DNA of 64,000 nucleotides from NCBI GenBank assembly GCA_029247205.1, contig JAQWLT010000002.1, positions 25,669-89,668 of the forward strand, read 5' to 3'. This stretch comes from Phycisphaerales bacterium. Lineage in GTDB: Bacteria; Planctomycetota; Phycisphaerae; Phycisphaerales; SM1A02. Positions 18,660-27,574 of this stretch are shown here, in pieces. A program made the translations under genes and the position numbers. The notes below the pieces were generated by a model that saw only the letters and a list, made by a program, of their open reading frames with translations, ran no database searches and had not been told where the DNA came from. Numbering within the stretch: the first letter of the stretch is position 1; each line of letters opens with the position of its first letter.

Positions 18660-19586
18660 ATGCCTGCCGCCACTAGATCTGCCATTGCGTTGTTGTTATT
18701 GGCGACCGCGGCGTCAGGTACAGACGAACCGACTGATCCGCCAGCATGGCCAAAGATCGCGATTGGCTACCAAGACTCGGCGCCAGCAGGTGACTGGTCG
18801 CCCGCAAAGGCGTGGTTCATTTCTGGCTATGCGCTTGGTGCCAAGTTGCGGACAACCGTTGACGAGTTCATCGCCATATCAGACGACGAACTCACTCAGC
18901 AAATCACAACATACCTCTCACGACATCCGTCACTGAATGCGAAGACGACCGGGTTTGTCATCCTTGATATCGAAAGCCCCGAGCCGCCGAGCAAGATCGC
19001 AGGACTACTTGAAACAGAGTCGCCGGAACTCGGCCAACGTAGATTCGCCGCAGTGGTGCAAGCCTATAAGCGGCGGATCGCCATTGTTCGGCAAGCCCTT
19101 CCGAACGCGACACTCTGCCTCTACGACGTTGGCAGTCCTGCTGCACGAGGAAAGGACTCCTCGGAGTGGAGGTCGCGCGTAGTGGCGCAACGAATGGCCG
19201 CCGAGCAGGGTCTTCTTACATTTATTGACGGCGTATGTCCGGTTCTCTACAGTCGCTATGGAAAGAGCGAATCGGGATACAAGACCAACACAGCCGCAGC
19301 CCAGAATGCGATTGCCGCTTGCCGGGAGATCACACAGGGCATCGAACCGGCACCCCAAATCATCCCCCTGCTCAGCTTTGCAATCTACAACGGAAACTCG
19401 ACCGACAACCGGCTTGCAGCAAGCACAACTGGGGTCGCTGAAAGACTGCAGGTCTTGTCCAAACTCGGAATTGGACAGGTCATCTTCTGGAATGCCGGAC
19501 CAACACTTCCAGATTCGGATGAATCCACCAAGACATGGGCTACCTCACTTGAGGCACTTCAGCCACGCTCGCCAGTTGGCGAGTGA
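18660..19586 (+). CDS. Secreted protein of an unrecognised, probably TIM-barrel family (copy A)
   Basis: 308 residues; ATG 18660 has GAGGAG (18644-18649) 10 nt upstream, preferred over a TTG at 18633. Signal peptide: MPAATRSAIALLLLATAASG. The strands read like a (beta/alpha)8 barrel: KIAIGYQD, FVILDIESPEPP, ATLCLYDVG, DGVCPVLYSRYG, LLSFAIYNGN, GQVIFWNAG. Acidic residues at the end of the FVILDIE strand would be catalytic in a glycosidase; the order recalls hyaluronidase-type (GH56) barrels, but only distantly. A clear paralogue lies convergently at 19729-20949 with a dockerin region added. No family is assigned with certainty. Confidence 0.7.
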   Translation: MPAATRSAIALLLLATAASGTDEPTDPPAWPKIAIGYQDSAPAGDWSPAKAWFISGYALGAKLRTTVDEFIAISDDELTQQITTYLSRHPSLNAKTTGFVILDIESPEPPSKIAGLLETESPELGQRRFAAVVQAYKRRIAIVRQALPNATLCLYDVGSPAARGKDSSEWRSRVVAQRMAAEQGLLTFIDGVCPVLYSRYGKSESGYKTNTAAAQNAIAACREITQGIEPAPQIIPLLSFAIYNGNSTDNRLAASTTGVAERLQVLSKLGIGQVIFWNAGPTLPDSDESTKTWATSLEALQPRSPVGE

Positions 19587-19728
19587 TCTGCAAAACAATC
19601 GAGACTTGGGCAGATTACGGAGGGCCCCTCGACAGTCCCTATGTCGATTGATGTGCAACCGCGCATCTCGGCACCCTGGCACTTGCTCACTGCGGTGCAA
19701 TCAGCAACTGTGGCTCTGCCGGGACAAA

Positions 19729-20949
19729 TCAGAAGTCCTCACTCAAATCACCCTGCATCCAACTAAGCAGATTGTCGAAGTAATCGGTCACCAATAGGTC
19801 AGTATCGGAGACGGTGTCATCATCATTCCAGACCAACCACTTGGTGTATCCACGTTCCTGCAAGACGCCAATCTGAGCAGCGAGGTCCTCAACCAGAATG
19901 GGTTGCTCGTGATCTGCTGAACTACCGTTGAAAATGGCCAGCGACATGACGGGCATGATGCTTGGCGTCGTGCCGTCTGAACGTCGCAACAGACCAGCAG
20001 AGTCAATGCCGAGTTGTGTGTATGGCTCAATACTGTAATGCCGGGCATCACTCCGTCCAAATCGCTGGTAGATCACTGGGCACAGAACGTCGAGGTCGTC
20101 GTACAACCCCGCAGCCGACGCTGCCAGAAAGCCGCTCTGTCTCGTTATCTGAGCTTCGATGGTTGCGTTTCCGAATGGGTGTGGAGTTGTCACGCCAAAC
20201 AGTCCGAGTTGAGCATTTGGGAAGAGTTCGCGGGCAACTGAGATGCGAAGTGTGAAAGCATCGATGATTCTTGCAAACTGAGCAGGGTCGTATAAGTCAT
20301 GCGATGGGTTGAGGTACCCACCAAAGGTACGAGGGTGTACCGGGTGCTCGATGTCAAGAATGACATAGTCGGTCGTCTCAGGATCGAGTTCAACTTTGTC
20401 TGAGAGGTACGCAAGCAGTTTGGCCCGAATATCCTCTTCGGTGGCGGCGAAGAACTCCTCCACAGTAATGTCGTTGGGCGCAACGACTGCATAGCCGTGG
20501 AGCATCCAGCAGTCATTCTTAACACCAGCTTCTTCCAATGAACTTACGTCATCGGCGTATCGGCTTTGCTCGCAAAGGTATGTTCCAGAGAGCAACGTCT
20601 GCACATCGCCGTCCACATTTGCAGGAATGACCGCGCCGTAGTGAGCCAATACCTGGAGCAGGTCAAACATGCTGACCTCACCATCAAGATCAGTATCTGC
20701 TCGACAAGGCGTGGCCTCACAGTCATCGCCGTACTCGTCAATGACAATCAAGATGTCATTGACATCGACCATGCCGCTTCGATCAGCGTCGGCTCGTAAT
20801 TCATAATCTTCATTCGCCGTAATTGCTGAAGCAACGGCTGCCATGACAACAGTGGATGGAATAACAGTTGCATGGGCGAAAGAGGAGAGCAGCAAAGCTG
20901 CAATGATCGCGTTGGCCGCTGCCGCGGCCCGTATGAGGATGCTGGTCAT
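19729..20949 (-). CDS. Secreted dockerin-like repeat protein, paralogue of 18660 (copy B)
   Basis: 406 residues from ATG 20949; the signal peptide runs to about SSFAHA. Dockerin-like calcium loops occupy about 55-105 (DADRSGMVDVNDILIVID and DTDLDGEVSMFDLLQVL), here N-terminal, whereas the other dockerin proteins in the window carry them at the C-terminus. The remaining 290 residues align with copy A strand for strand: YVILDIEHPVHP / FVILDIESPEPP, DVLCPVIYQRFGRS / DGVCPVLYSRYGKS, PVMSLAIFNGSS / PLLSFAIYNGNS, KWLVWNDD / QVIFWNAG. The two genes converge with 142 bp between stops. A secreted carbohydrate-active barrel is inferred; function is unproven. Confidence 0.75.
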   Translation of the reverse strand: MTSILIRAAAAANAIIAALLLSSFAHATVIPSTVVMAAVASAITANEDYELRADADRSGMVDVNDILIVIDEYGDDCEATPCRADTDLDGEVSMFDLLQVLAHYGAVIPANVDGDVQTLLSGTYLCEQSRYADDVSSLEEAGVKNDCWMLHGYAVVAPNDITVEEFFAATEEDIRAKLLAYLSDKVELDPETTDYVILDIEHPVHPRTFGGYLNPSHDLYDPAQFARIIDAFTLRISVARELFPNAQLGLFGVTTPHPFGNATIEAQITRQSGFLAASAAGLYDDLDVLCPVIYQRFGRSDARHYSIEPYTQLGIDSAGLLRRSDGTTPSIMPVMSLAIFNGSSADHEQPILVEDLAAQIGVLQERGYTKWLVWNDDDTVSDTDLLVTDYFDNLLSWMQGDLSEDF

Positions 20950-21054
20950 ATGGTTGTTGTGTCCTGCCAAGCAGTGGGGAAGGATCCGACGAGCGGGCTC
21001 CTGTCTTTACTTGGCGGAATCAAATGAGGCCAGAACGCCTATTCGACGACTTGT

Positions 21055-21324
21055 TCATCGGAGGTTGGTGTTCGCGACGACAGTCATTCCGACGGGCTTG
21101 GACCACCAGCCATCAGGTTGTGTGGCTTGGGTCAGTCGAGTGGAATGCGCCAACAAATTGGCTGGCACTGCCTCCATCAACTGCATGCCAAGGGCATCTC
21201 CTGCTGCGAGGCACACTGGCACATCTGGCCGGACTGCCGAATCGGACATCGCAAAGACACTGTCAGAAAATGTTGAAAGTGAAGCGAAGAAAGAAATCGC
21301 AGCGATCATACAGGTGGCAGTCAT
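21055..21324 (-). CDS. Small secreted protein, unknown
   Basis: 89 residues. The start at 21324 is set by a strong AAGGAG 7 nt upstream, the main reason to call this gene real. The N-terminus is a signal peptide (MTATCMIAAISFFASLSTFS, cleavage near VFAMS). The mature part, ~60 residues, contains DVPVCLAAGDALGMQLM and DGWWSKPVGMTVVANT, and shows no family I recognise. It is preceded on its own strand by a perfect inverted repeat (21379-21408) in the presumed leader. It lies upstream of the copy B gene in the same direction, about 105 bp away, so co-transcription is possible. Confidence 0.55.
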   Translation of the reverse strand: MTATCMIAAISFFASLSTFSDSVFAMSDSAVRPDVPVCLAAGDALGMQLMEAVPANLLAHSTRLTQATQPDGWWSKPVGMTVVANTNLR

Positions 21325-22099
21325 GGCCAGCTCCTTGAGTTGAAGTACACGGGGAATGTGTTTGGCCGACAACATGGGCCGTCGAAGGGCCAATCCCCAA
21401 TTCGACGGGGCCATTCAGTTGCGGTCCACGCAGTCCGACTTTTTTTTGACAGAGTTCGGCTTGTTACGCCTGATCAGCGCAACTGCGACCTAGATTGAAC
21501 GGCACACTGCATGCCCTCTGACTGTGATTCAAACGCGTCACCTTGTAAATGCCCAAGAATGGCAACTTGAATCACGGCCACATCTTCAAGGGCCATCGGC
21601 CCATTCAGTTTGAAGCCCTCGAGCCAAACCACCGCCCCACGCAGGGGCAAGTCCTTGAATATGAACGAGTGAAATCTCCAAATCTGGACGGCTGCACGAG
21701 ACCAATCGGGAGAGCGATAAAAGGTCCCCTTACAGGTGTCTAGAAGACCCCCAGAAGCATCCAAGGTGTTTGGGGAAGGCATGCTCAAGGTCTCGCCGCT
21801 TCGGACCGATGGATTCTTGGGAACACCTCAAATACCACCGGAGCCCATACAGGATGGCCATCCATGTGACAAAATCTGTGGCCGCCACCATGCCAATGGC
21901 CAATCGCCTTCATCCCGCGTGGTCGATGGAACCGCTAGCGACTTCCGGTCGTAGTGATCGCATGGGCTATCCGCCCGCCTTGCAGCCAATTACATCCCAT
22001 GACTTCACCAATGCCTCGGCAGATCTTGCGATGGATCGTAGATTTGCTTGGACCACTTTCCCCAACTCATTTGACCAGCCGCGGGCTGCCCTGACCAAC
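21325..22099. other. 775-bp stretch without a supported gene
   Basis: Divergent intergenic region between the small secreted gene (minus strand) and the first PEP-CTERM-like gene (plus strand). It contains the hairpin at 21379-21408 and a run of eight T just after 21430. Short open frames on both strands have no ribosome site and no signal or domain character. The right part is probably the leader of the gene starting near 22100, whose start is itself uncertain. Confidence 0.5.
21379..21408. promoter_or_regulatory. Perfect 8-bp inverted repeat in leader of 21055 gene
   Basis: Arms CCGTCGAA (21379-21386) and TTCGACGG (21401-21408) with a 14-nt loop; GGCC flanks extend the pairing. It lies 55-85 nt upstream of the start of the small secreted protein on the minus strand. 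It could be a leader hairpin or an operator; there is no T-run to support a terminator on that strand. Confidence 0.4.
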
Positions 22100-22885
22100 A
22101 TGACCCTGAGATCAGCACACCACACCTCGACTTGGATTCCCTGCCGTCTCAATTGGCTTGCCAGTGGAGTCCTTGCAGCAACATTGTCGAGTGCTTCGAT
22201 CGCGGGCTCACCTCCAAATGTCTCCATGTCGTGGCAGGCATCAAGTGATGTGGACACGCCGATCAACTTCGACCTTGCTACTGCCGGCGAGTGGGCCGAG
22301 ATGGAAGACGGCAGCGTGGTCTACACAGGCGCACTCTTCAGCGACACCTGGCAGTTGAGTTGGACTACCAGCGTCACAGATGACTCGCAGACCACACTCG
22401 ACACGCTCCTGACCATCACCAACACGTCGGCTGACAACCAATGGTTCTCGGCTGGAACTGACTACGAGGTCGATATTGAGGACGCCTCAAGTCGAATCCT
22501 GGAGATGGCTTCAAGCCTGAGTTTGATGAATCTGGCCTTCGATGGCTCTGCGATGCTGCAATCACTCCCGAATGAATCACTCGTCGGAAGTCTTCTAGAT
22601 GATGAACAGGTCGCTGCAGTCTTTGCGCCGGTGTATGCATTGCAAGCAAATGGTCCGTTTGGGATCGCCATCGACTCTGCAGATGAATCTGTGTTTCTTG
22701 CTGCAGGCGCCGCCACTTCGCTTGGACAACGAGCAGATTTCATGCTGACAGGCGGCGACACCATGACCATTCACACGATCGCCTCAATCTCAACAATTCC
22801 GGCTCCAGGCGCTTTGACGATTCTGGCCTTGGCGGCGACGTTTGGGCGCAGCCGACGACGCACTTTGAGGAGAGAACTCTCATGA
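22100..22885 (+). CDS. PEP-CTERM-like sorted secreted protein (first of pair)
   Basis: About 261 residues from ATG 22100; the frame is open upstream to 21770 and no start has a clear ribosome site, so the N-terminus is uncertain. A hydrophobic export segment (WLASGVLAATLSSASIAGS) is followed by a Thr/Ser/Asp-rich beta domain (WQLSWTTSVTDDSQTT). The C-terminus is a sorting tail: IPAPGA, a hydrophobic stretch (LTILALAATFG) and a basic end (RSRRRTLRR), as in PEP-CTERM proteins processed by exosortase. The stop overlaps the start of the next gene (ATGA at 22882), which has the same tail. No exosortase is in the window. Confidence 0.7.
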   Translation: MTLRSAHHTSTWIPCRLNWLASGVLAATLSSASIAGSPPNVSMSWQASSDVDTPINFDLATAGEWAEMEDGSVVYTGALFSDTWQLSWTTSVTDDSQTTLDTLLTITNTSADNQWFSAGTDYEVDIEDASSRILEMASSLSLMNLAFDGSAMLQSLPNESLVGSLLDDEQVAAVFAPVYALQANGPFGIAIDSADESVFLAAGAATSLGQRADFMLTGGDTMTIHTIASISTIPAPGALTILALAATFGRSRRRTLRRELS

Positions 22886-23589
22886 CTCTAAGACAAATGA
22901 AGACACAAGCCTGCTTTGGAGCGACGGCGATCATGCTGAGTTGCCTAGCCACCGTTTCGCAAGCGAGTTTGGTCGGCACACTGAGTGTCGGAACAGACAC
23001 GGGCTACGGCGAGACCTTTGAGGTTGTGGGATCACCCCTTCCCGGCGACGCGTGGTTCTGGACATCTCAAATTGCAACAAGCGAGTTCACAGCCTCCATT
23101 TCGATGATGGGCGAACCTGGCACACCGAGTCTTGGCACATCCTTACAAGTCGTCAATGGAACGACTGAGTCGATGGAGATGTCGGTCGACTTCATAATGC
23201 CGATTGACCTATTAGTGAATGGAGAACTGGAGTGGTCCGGATCGCAGGCGGCAACGCTCAACGGTACCGATGTCATTCTTGCAAGCGTGTTGGACGCATC
23301 AGTGTGGTCAGCCAGCCTCGGCGAAGACACATTCGCGATGCTACTTGATGCACCCTTTGAATTGCAGGTAAACGGGACTGGCTCTAACGCCGCAAGCGAC
23401 TCCTCCTCGGGGACGCTGACATGGACTGGAGGCGAGACGTTGTCGGTGCACTACCTATTCGAACTCAGTGGCGGGGCATCGGTGCAATTCAATGGCGGAG
23501 TCGGGCTCCTTCAGGTACCTGCAGCCCCTTCGATCGCCCTCCTCCTTGCCGCCGGAATTGTTGGCCGCACTCGGCGACGCAGCTGCTGA
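22882..23589 (+). CDS. PEP-CTERM-like sorted secreted protein (second of pair)
   Basis: 235 residues; ATG 22882 has GAGGAG 9 nt upstream inside the end of the preceding gene, so translation is coupled. Signal peptide: ATAIMLSCLATVSQAS. The body is beta-rich and low in charge (TFEVVGSPLPGDAWFW, SLQVVNGTTESMEMS). The tail has VPAAPS, a hydrophobic stretch (IALLLAAGIVG) and RTRRRSC, the exosortase-type layout. Both proteins share a design (export signal, one beta domain, sorting tail) and probably end up on the cell surface or in extracellular matrix together. Function unknown. Confidence 0.75.
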   Translation: MTLRQMKTQACFGATAIMLSCLATVSQASLVGTLSVGTDTGYGETFEVVGSPLPGDAWFWTSQIATSEFTASISMMGEPGTPSLGTSLQVVNGTTESMEMSVDFIMPIDLLVNGELEWSGSQAATLNGTDVILASVLDASVWSASLGEDTFAMLLDAPFELQVNGTGSNAASDSSSGTLTWTGGETLSVHYLFELSGGASVQFNGGVGLLQVPAAPSIALLLAAGIVGRTRRRSC

Positions 23590-23921
23590 GCCAACATTTG
23601 GCAATTCTGGGAACCTGCCGCGTCAACTGGCTATCGCTTCCAGAGTGCACAAACTTGCTGCACTCGACCGGCTTGCGAATCCCGACGGTGTGTACCAATC
23701 GCATCAATCCCGTGGCATGGGCATACCTTCTCCTTGTTTACCTCGCAACATCGCTCGTCTAATGAAAGCGGGGCCAGAAGGAAAGCACTGTTCAGATTTG
23801 CAATGACGTCAAGCGACAGATGTTCAGCAAAGCGATGCTTTTCGGTGAAACCATGATTGTGCGGGCCGTTCGCAAGTAGCGACGCGGTCTACCAACCTTC
23901 ATCCCTTCTTCAGGGGCGTGC
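23590..23921. other. 332-bp convergent intergenic region
   Basis: Lies between the PEP-CTERM pair and the convergent DUF2237 gene. Apart from the hairpin at 23920-23939 I see nothing coding; the short open frames here read on from the upstream gene in other frames and lack ribosome sites. Confidence 0.5.
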
Positions 23922-23939
23922 TCATGTTGCAGCATGAGC
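23920..23939. terminator. Hairpin at 3' end of DUF2237 gene
   Basis: Perfect 7-bp stem GCTCATG / CATGAGC around loop TTGCAG. It covers the stop codon of the minus-strand gene, and lies in the convergent region, so it may end transcription from either side. No long T-run follows. Confidence 0.35.
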
Positions 23940-24317
23940 CATGAGATCTGCTAAAGACACAACTTCCAGCGTTCGCTGATGGGTCGCATCCAAGACGACT
24001 TCCGGAGCACAGTCATGCTCGAACGCCTCTTGCCAGCGTGGCGCGCACAAACACCATTGGTCGCCCGGCTTTAGTCCAGGGAAACCCCACTCGGGGTGTG
24101 GCGTACTGAGGTCATTGCCTGCGGCTTGAGAGAATGCAAGGAACGCAGCGGTCATGACTACACAGACTGTGTGCATTCCTTCGTCGTCGGTGCCGCTCTC
24201 ACAACAACCAGTGCGATAGAAGCCCGTAACAGGATCGCGTGAGCACAATTGAAGCGGCTCACCGAGCACGTTTAACGACTCTGTGACTTGATTGGCCGGG
24301 GTGGCTTGCTTGATCAT
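23922..24317 (-). CDS. DUF2237 family protein
   Basis: 131 residues, a full-length match by eye to the DUF2237 family of small cysteine-rich proteins. Hallmarks: NVLGEPLQLCS, DPVTGFYRTGCCESG, DDEGMHTVCVVMT, GNDLSTPHPEWGFPGLKPGD and WCLCAPRWQEA. The function of the family is not established; the conserved Cys and His suggest a metal or redox site. The gene starts 4 bp after the peroxiredoxin stop on the same strand, so the two are very probably one operon, which hints at an oxidative-stress link (inference). Confidence 0.9.
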   Translation of the reverse strand: MIKQATPANQVTESLNVLGEPLQLCSRDPVTGFYRTGCCESGTDDEGMHTVCVVMTAAFLAFSQAAGNDLSTPHPEWGFPGLKPGDQWCLCAPRWQEAFEHDCAPEVVLDATHQRTLEVVSLADLMAHAAT

Positions 24318-24321
24318 CGTG

Positions 24322-24804
24322 TCAGGCGGTAGAAGTCAACTCGCGAACTGCTGAGAGCACCTCTTCGTATGGAGGTTGCTCACCGGGATTGTCCGCCAAC
24401 CACCTCCACGACACTGCCCCAGTGGCGTCGATAACAAAGACACTTCGCTGAGCGACGTCATAGCCAGGCATGTTTGCAAGATCTGCAAACCGAATTCCGT
24501 AGGCGTCAATTGTACTTCTCGTGTAGTCGGATAACACTTGAAAGTTGAGCTGATGAGCAGCAACAAATGCGGCGTTCACGAACCGACTGTCGATGCTGAT
24601 TCCAAGGACCTTTGCATCAATATCGTTGTAGGTTGCCATAGAGTCTCGGAATGAACACAGTTCTGTTTCGCATACTCCAGTAAATGCCGCTGGGAAGAAA
24701 GCAAGAACGACAGGCGTTCCGCGAAGATCGCTCAGTGTCACTTGATCGCCGTTGTCTGCGAAGAGCGTGAAGTCTGGAGCTGCTTGTCCGATGGATGTGG
24801 TCAT
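24322..24804 (-). CDS. Peroxiredoxin (AhpC/TSA, AhpE-like)
   Basis: 160 residues, cytosolic. Reduces hydroperoxides through a peroxidatic Cys in FFPAAFTGVCETELC (the Thr-x-x-Cys motif), with a second Cys four residues later. Other family features: PDFTLFADNGDQVTL at the N-terminus, VLGISIDSRF and RSVFVIDATGAVSWRW. Length and motif fit the AhpE/BCP-like one-domain group. It is followed by DUF2237 and is divergent from trhO, with a 174-bp shared upstream region. Confidence 0.9.
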   Translation of the reverse strand: MTTSIGQAAPDFTLFADNGDQVTLSDLRGTPVVLAFFPAAFTGVCETELCSFRDSMATYNDIDAKVLGISIDSRFVNAAFVAAHQLNFQVLSDYTRSTIDAYGIRFADLANMPGYDVAQRSVFVIDATGAVSWRWLADNPGEQPPYEEVLSAVRELTSTA

Positions 24805-24978
24805 TATGTGGTTCCGTGTGTGATGTGGTGAGCAAAGAAGATTCTAGGGAAGAATCAGAGATCATAGAGCAAGTTCCTAAGCCGGTGTCGCAGCTTAGCA
24901 GCGGCCACGCCACTTCTGGCCTATAGCCTGCTCCTTGACCCTACTACAGCGAGTCAATGAACGATGTAACCAGATAGC

Positions 24979-25950
24979 ATGTCGATGACACAAACAAGAT
25001 CATTGTTGCCCGTTGTTATTCAACCCGAACTGGACCTTTCTATGGATCCCCTGCTCGTTGCTGCCTTCTACCAATTCACGGCACTTGACGATCATGCTGC
25101 GCTACAGTCGCCCATCAAAGCGTGCTGCGAGGCCAACAATGTTCGCGGAATTATCCTACTCGCGAGTGAAGGTATCAACTCCACAATTGCCGGCCCACGG
25201 GCAGGTGTCATGGCGGTCCTCGACTTCATTCGTGCTGACCCACGATTTGCTGACTTAACGTGGAAAGAGTCGTCGGCGAGCACCCAACCCTTTCGGAAGA
25301 TGCGGGTGAGGCTCAAGCAGGAAATTGTCACAATGGGTGTGCCGGGCATTGATCCCTGCCAACTTGTTGGCACATACGTCAAACCTGAAGACTGGAATGC
25401 ACTCATCAGCGACTCAGCCACGATCGTGATTGACACGCGCAACGACTACGAAGTAGATATTGGGACGTTTTCCGGCGCGATCAATCCAGACATCAAATCG
25501 TTTACTGAACTCCCAGCGTGGCTCACTGAACAACTCGATCTCGAATCTCAGCCACGTGTGGCAATGTTTTGTACCGGCGGCATTCGCTGCGAAAAATCCA
25601 CTGCCCTGCTCAAGCAAGCGGGCATCACGGAGGTCTACCACCTTGAGGGTGGCATTCTCAAGTACCTCGAACGCATACCCGAGAGCGAGAGCCTGTGGCA
25701 GGGCCAGTGTTTTGTATTTGACGAACGTGTCTCAGTTGGGCATGGTCTTACCGTCGGTGCATACGAACTGTGCCGCGCCTGCCGTTCCCCAATCCAAGAG
25801 ATCGACAAGAAGTCCTCAACGTATCTCGAAGGCGTAAGTTGTCCGCGTTGTCATGATCAAACAACCGATGCGCAAAAGTCTCGGTATGCCCAGCGGCAAC
25901 TGCAGGTTGATTTGGCGCGGTCGCGTGGAGATTCGCATCTGGCCACTTGA
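24979..25950 (+). CDS. trhO: tRNA uridine(34) hydroxylase, rhodanese family
   Basis: 323 residues. TrhO makes 5-hydroxyuridine at tRNA position 34. The N-terminal ferredoxin-like part contains ILLASEGINSTIAGP; the rhodanese domain carries the family-type active loop CTGGIRCEKS, with VIDTRNDYEVDIGTF and VYHLEGGILKYLE. The C-terminal part has two CxxC pairs (CRACRSP and CPRCHDQ), a probable zinc site known in this family. Length is close to that of E. coli YceA plus a slightly longer tail. Single gene, divergent from the peroxiredoxin operon. Confidence 0.92.
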   Translation: MSMTQTRSLLPVVIQPELDLSMDPLLVAAFYQFTALDDHAALQSPIKACCEANNVRGIILLASEGINSTIAGPRAGVMAVLDFIRADPRFADLTWKESSASTQPFRKMRVRLKQEIVTMGVPGIDPCQLVGTYVKPEDWNALISDSATIVIDTRNDYEVDIGTFSGAINPDIKSFTELPAWLTEQLDLESQPRVAMFCTGGIRCEKSTALLKQAGITEVYHLEGGILKYLERIPESESLWQGQCFVFDERVSVGHGLTVGAYELCRACRSPIQEIDKKSSTYLEGVSCPRCHDQTTDAQKSRYAQRQLQVDLARSRGDSHLAT

Positions 25951-26107
25951 CGCCAGGGGCGACTTTCATTCAGTCATCAATGAAAACCCCGTTACATGAT
26001 GAACTGAACGATTTCTATCCGTAAGTTCAAAGTGGACTCGACAAAATTGATCTGGGCAGAATGGCTACTGGCCGTCAACACCTGCCCTGATCTTCGCGAA
26101 CGGTTTA

Positions 26108-27574
26108 CTAGATCTGAACGACCTGATCGAAGGGCATGGTCGCCACATAGACCAGACCATTCACTTCCAACTGAAGATCGGCAGTGCCACCTAACTCATG
26201 AGGAATAGCTGCCTGCAGTATCTGTGTCCCAAACCCACCGGCAATTGACTCTGGCAATACTCCTGAATGTTGCTCGCGCCAGACAAGTTTCAATTCCGTT
26301 TCTGACCCGCGTTCGATCGACCATTTCACTGATATTTGACCGCAATGCAAGATGGCCCCATGTTTGGTGGCATTGGTCGCCAACTCATTAAGCACCATGG
26401 CTAGTGTCATGGCGGCCTTAGGCACAAATCGGCATTTGGGCGCATCGACCTCGATGACTTGACTTCCATCTTTTACATAGGGCGATAGACAAAGCCAAGT
26501 CAACTCCGCGCAATCAACACCCGTTGCTCGCTCATTACTGAGCAATTCATGAACAGCGGAGAAGTTTTGAATACGACGACTGAGCGATTCAATCACATTG
26601 ATATCAGAAGTTGCATTTGTTTCCGCCTCCCTGCACAGCACAAGGATTTGGGAAAGCATATTTTTGACTCGATGATCAAGTTCGTTACCGAGGAGCCGTT
26701 CCTGCTCTGCTGCAATTTTCAATGCTTCCTGCTGCTCACGCACCGCTGTGAGATCTCGAAGCGTAGCCGTAAAGTACTGATTCCCTTTGTGCACAAAAGG
26801 TATGACAGCCATTTCCACTGGAAACTCTTGGCCATCCTGCTTCATAGCCATCACCTCAATCCGACGATTAAGAATTGGCCCTTCGGCGGTTTTACGGAAG
26901 TGCCGCATGCCTGCAGCATGCTGGGCACGTAAAGCAGGCGGAATAATCAGGGTGCTTAGTTCCTTGCCGATTGCGCTATCACGCGCGTGACCAAACATGT
27001 CAGAAGCAACATCATTGAATTCTACGATACACCCCTGATCATCGATTGTGATCATCCCATCAAGTGCGCTATCGAGGATAGACTTCAAACGCTCTCGCTG
27101 CTGCTCCCGAATAAGGCTGCTCTCTGTGGACTCACGAAACGCTACATCTCGCGCCTGAAGGGCAAACAGCAAATCTGGCACTGAGTCCTGCGGCGCAAAG
27201 TCGTTTATTACGAGACCCGACTCAACAAATTCAGCGTGCGACCTGATCAATGGCACCGCAGCCATGATGCAGGCACATTCTGCATCAGTCGTAAATGCGG
27301 CCCCTCGCAGTTGTACGCTCAGCCCGGCAAACTCCATCACAACCAGCCGCCCGGAGATCCGATGCAAATCGTCGAGATTGGAAATCTCACATGCTGGCTG
27401 CACAATAGAGACCCAATCTGTAAACAGAACTCCGGGTCGAATGCCCTCGACGTGCCTGCTCAGACACTCGCCAACATGTGTGATACGCAGTTGATGATCG
27501 ACAACAAAGGACCATGGCAATGGACCATTCAGATCACTGGCCTTCAAGTGCGGCGAATCAGGACCAGTTGACAT
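26108..27574 (-). CDS. HNOBA-PAS HWE-family sensor histidine kinase
   Basis: 488 residues from ATG 27574, inside the end of the H-NOX gene (17-bp overlap); a longer frame to 27622 only reads through H-NOX codons. Residues ~18-150 resemble the H-NOX-associated domain of soluble guanylate cyclases (LPWSFVVDHQLRITHVGE, LFTDWVSIVQP). A PAS domain follows (about 170-275; GMITIDDQGCIVEFNDVA). The kinase core has the phospho-His box ELDHRVKNMLSQ, N-box VLNELATNATKHGA and the WRE motif (VWREQHSG) that marks HWE kinases. No membrane segment. It should form a cytosolic NO-responsive kinase with the H-NOX protein and signal to the regulator at 28195. Confidence 0.88.
   Translation of the reverse strand: MSTGPDSPHLKASDLNGPLPWSFVVDHQLRITHVGECLSRHVEGIRPGVLFTDWVSIVQPACEISNLDDLHRISGRLVVMEFAGLSVQLRGAAFTTDAECACIMAAVPLIRSHAEFVESGLVINDFAPQDSVPDLLFALQARDVAFRESTESSLIREQQRERLKSILDSALDGMITIDDQGCIVEFNDVASDMFGHARDSAIGKELSTLIIPPALRAQHAAGMRHFRKTAEGPILNRRIEVMAMKQDGQEFPVEMAVIPFVHKGNQYFTATLRDLTAVREQQEALKIAAEQERLLGNELDHRVKNMLSQILVLCREAETNATSDINVIESLSRRIQNFSAVHELLSNERATGVDCAELTWLCLSPYVKDGSQVIEVDAPKCRFVPKAAMTLAMVLNELATNATKHGAILHCGQISVKWSIERGSETELKLVWREQHSGVLPESIAGGFGTQILQAAIPHELGGTADLQLEVNGLVYVATMPFDQVVQI

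Noticed and set aside
21474..21788. Minus-strand frame of 104 codons in the 775-bp gap
   Set aside because: No convincing ribosome site, no export signal or family; start codons would be TTG/ATG in poor context.
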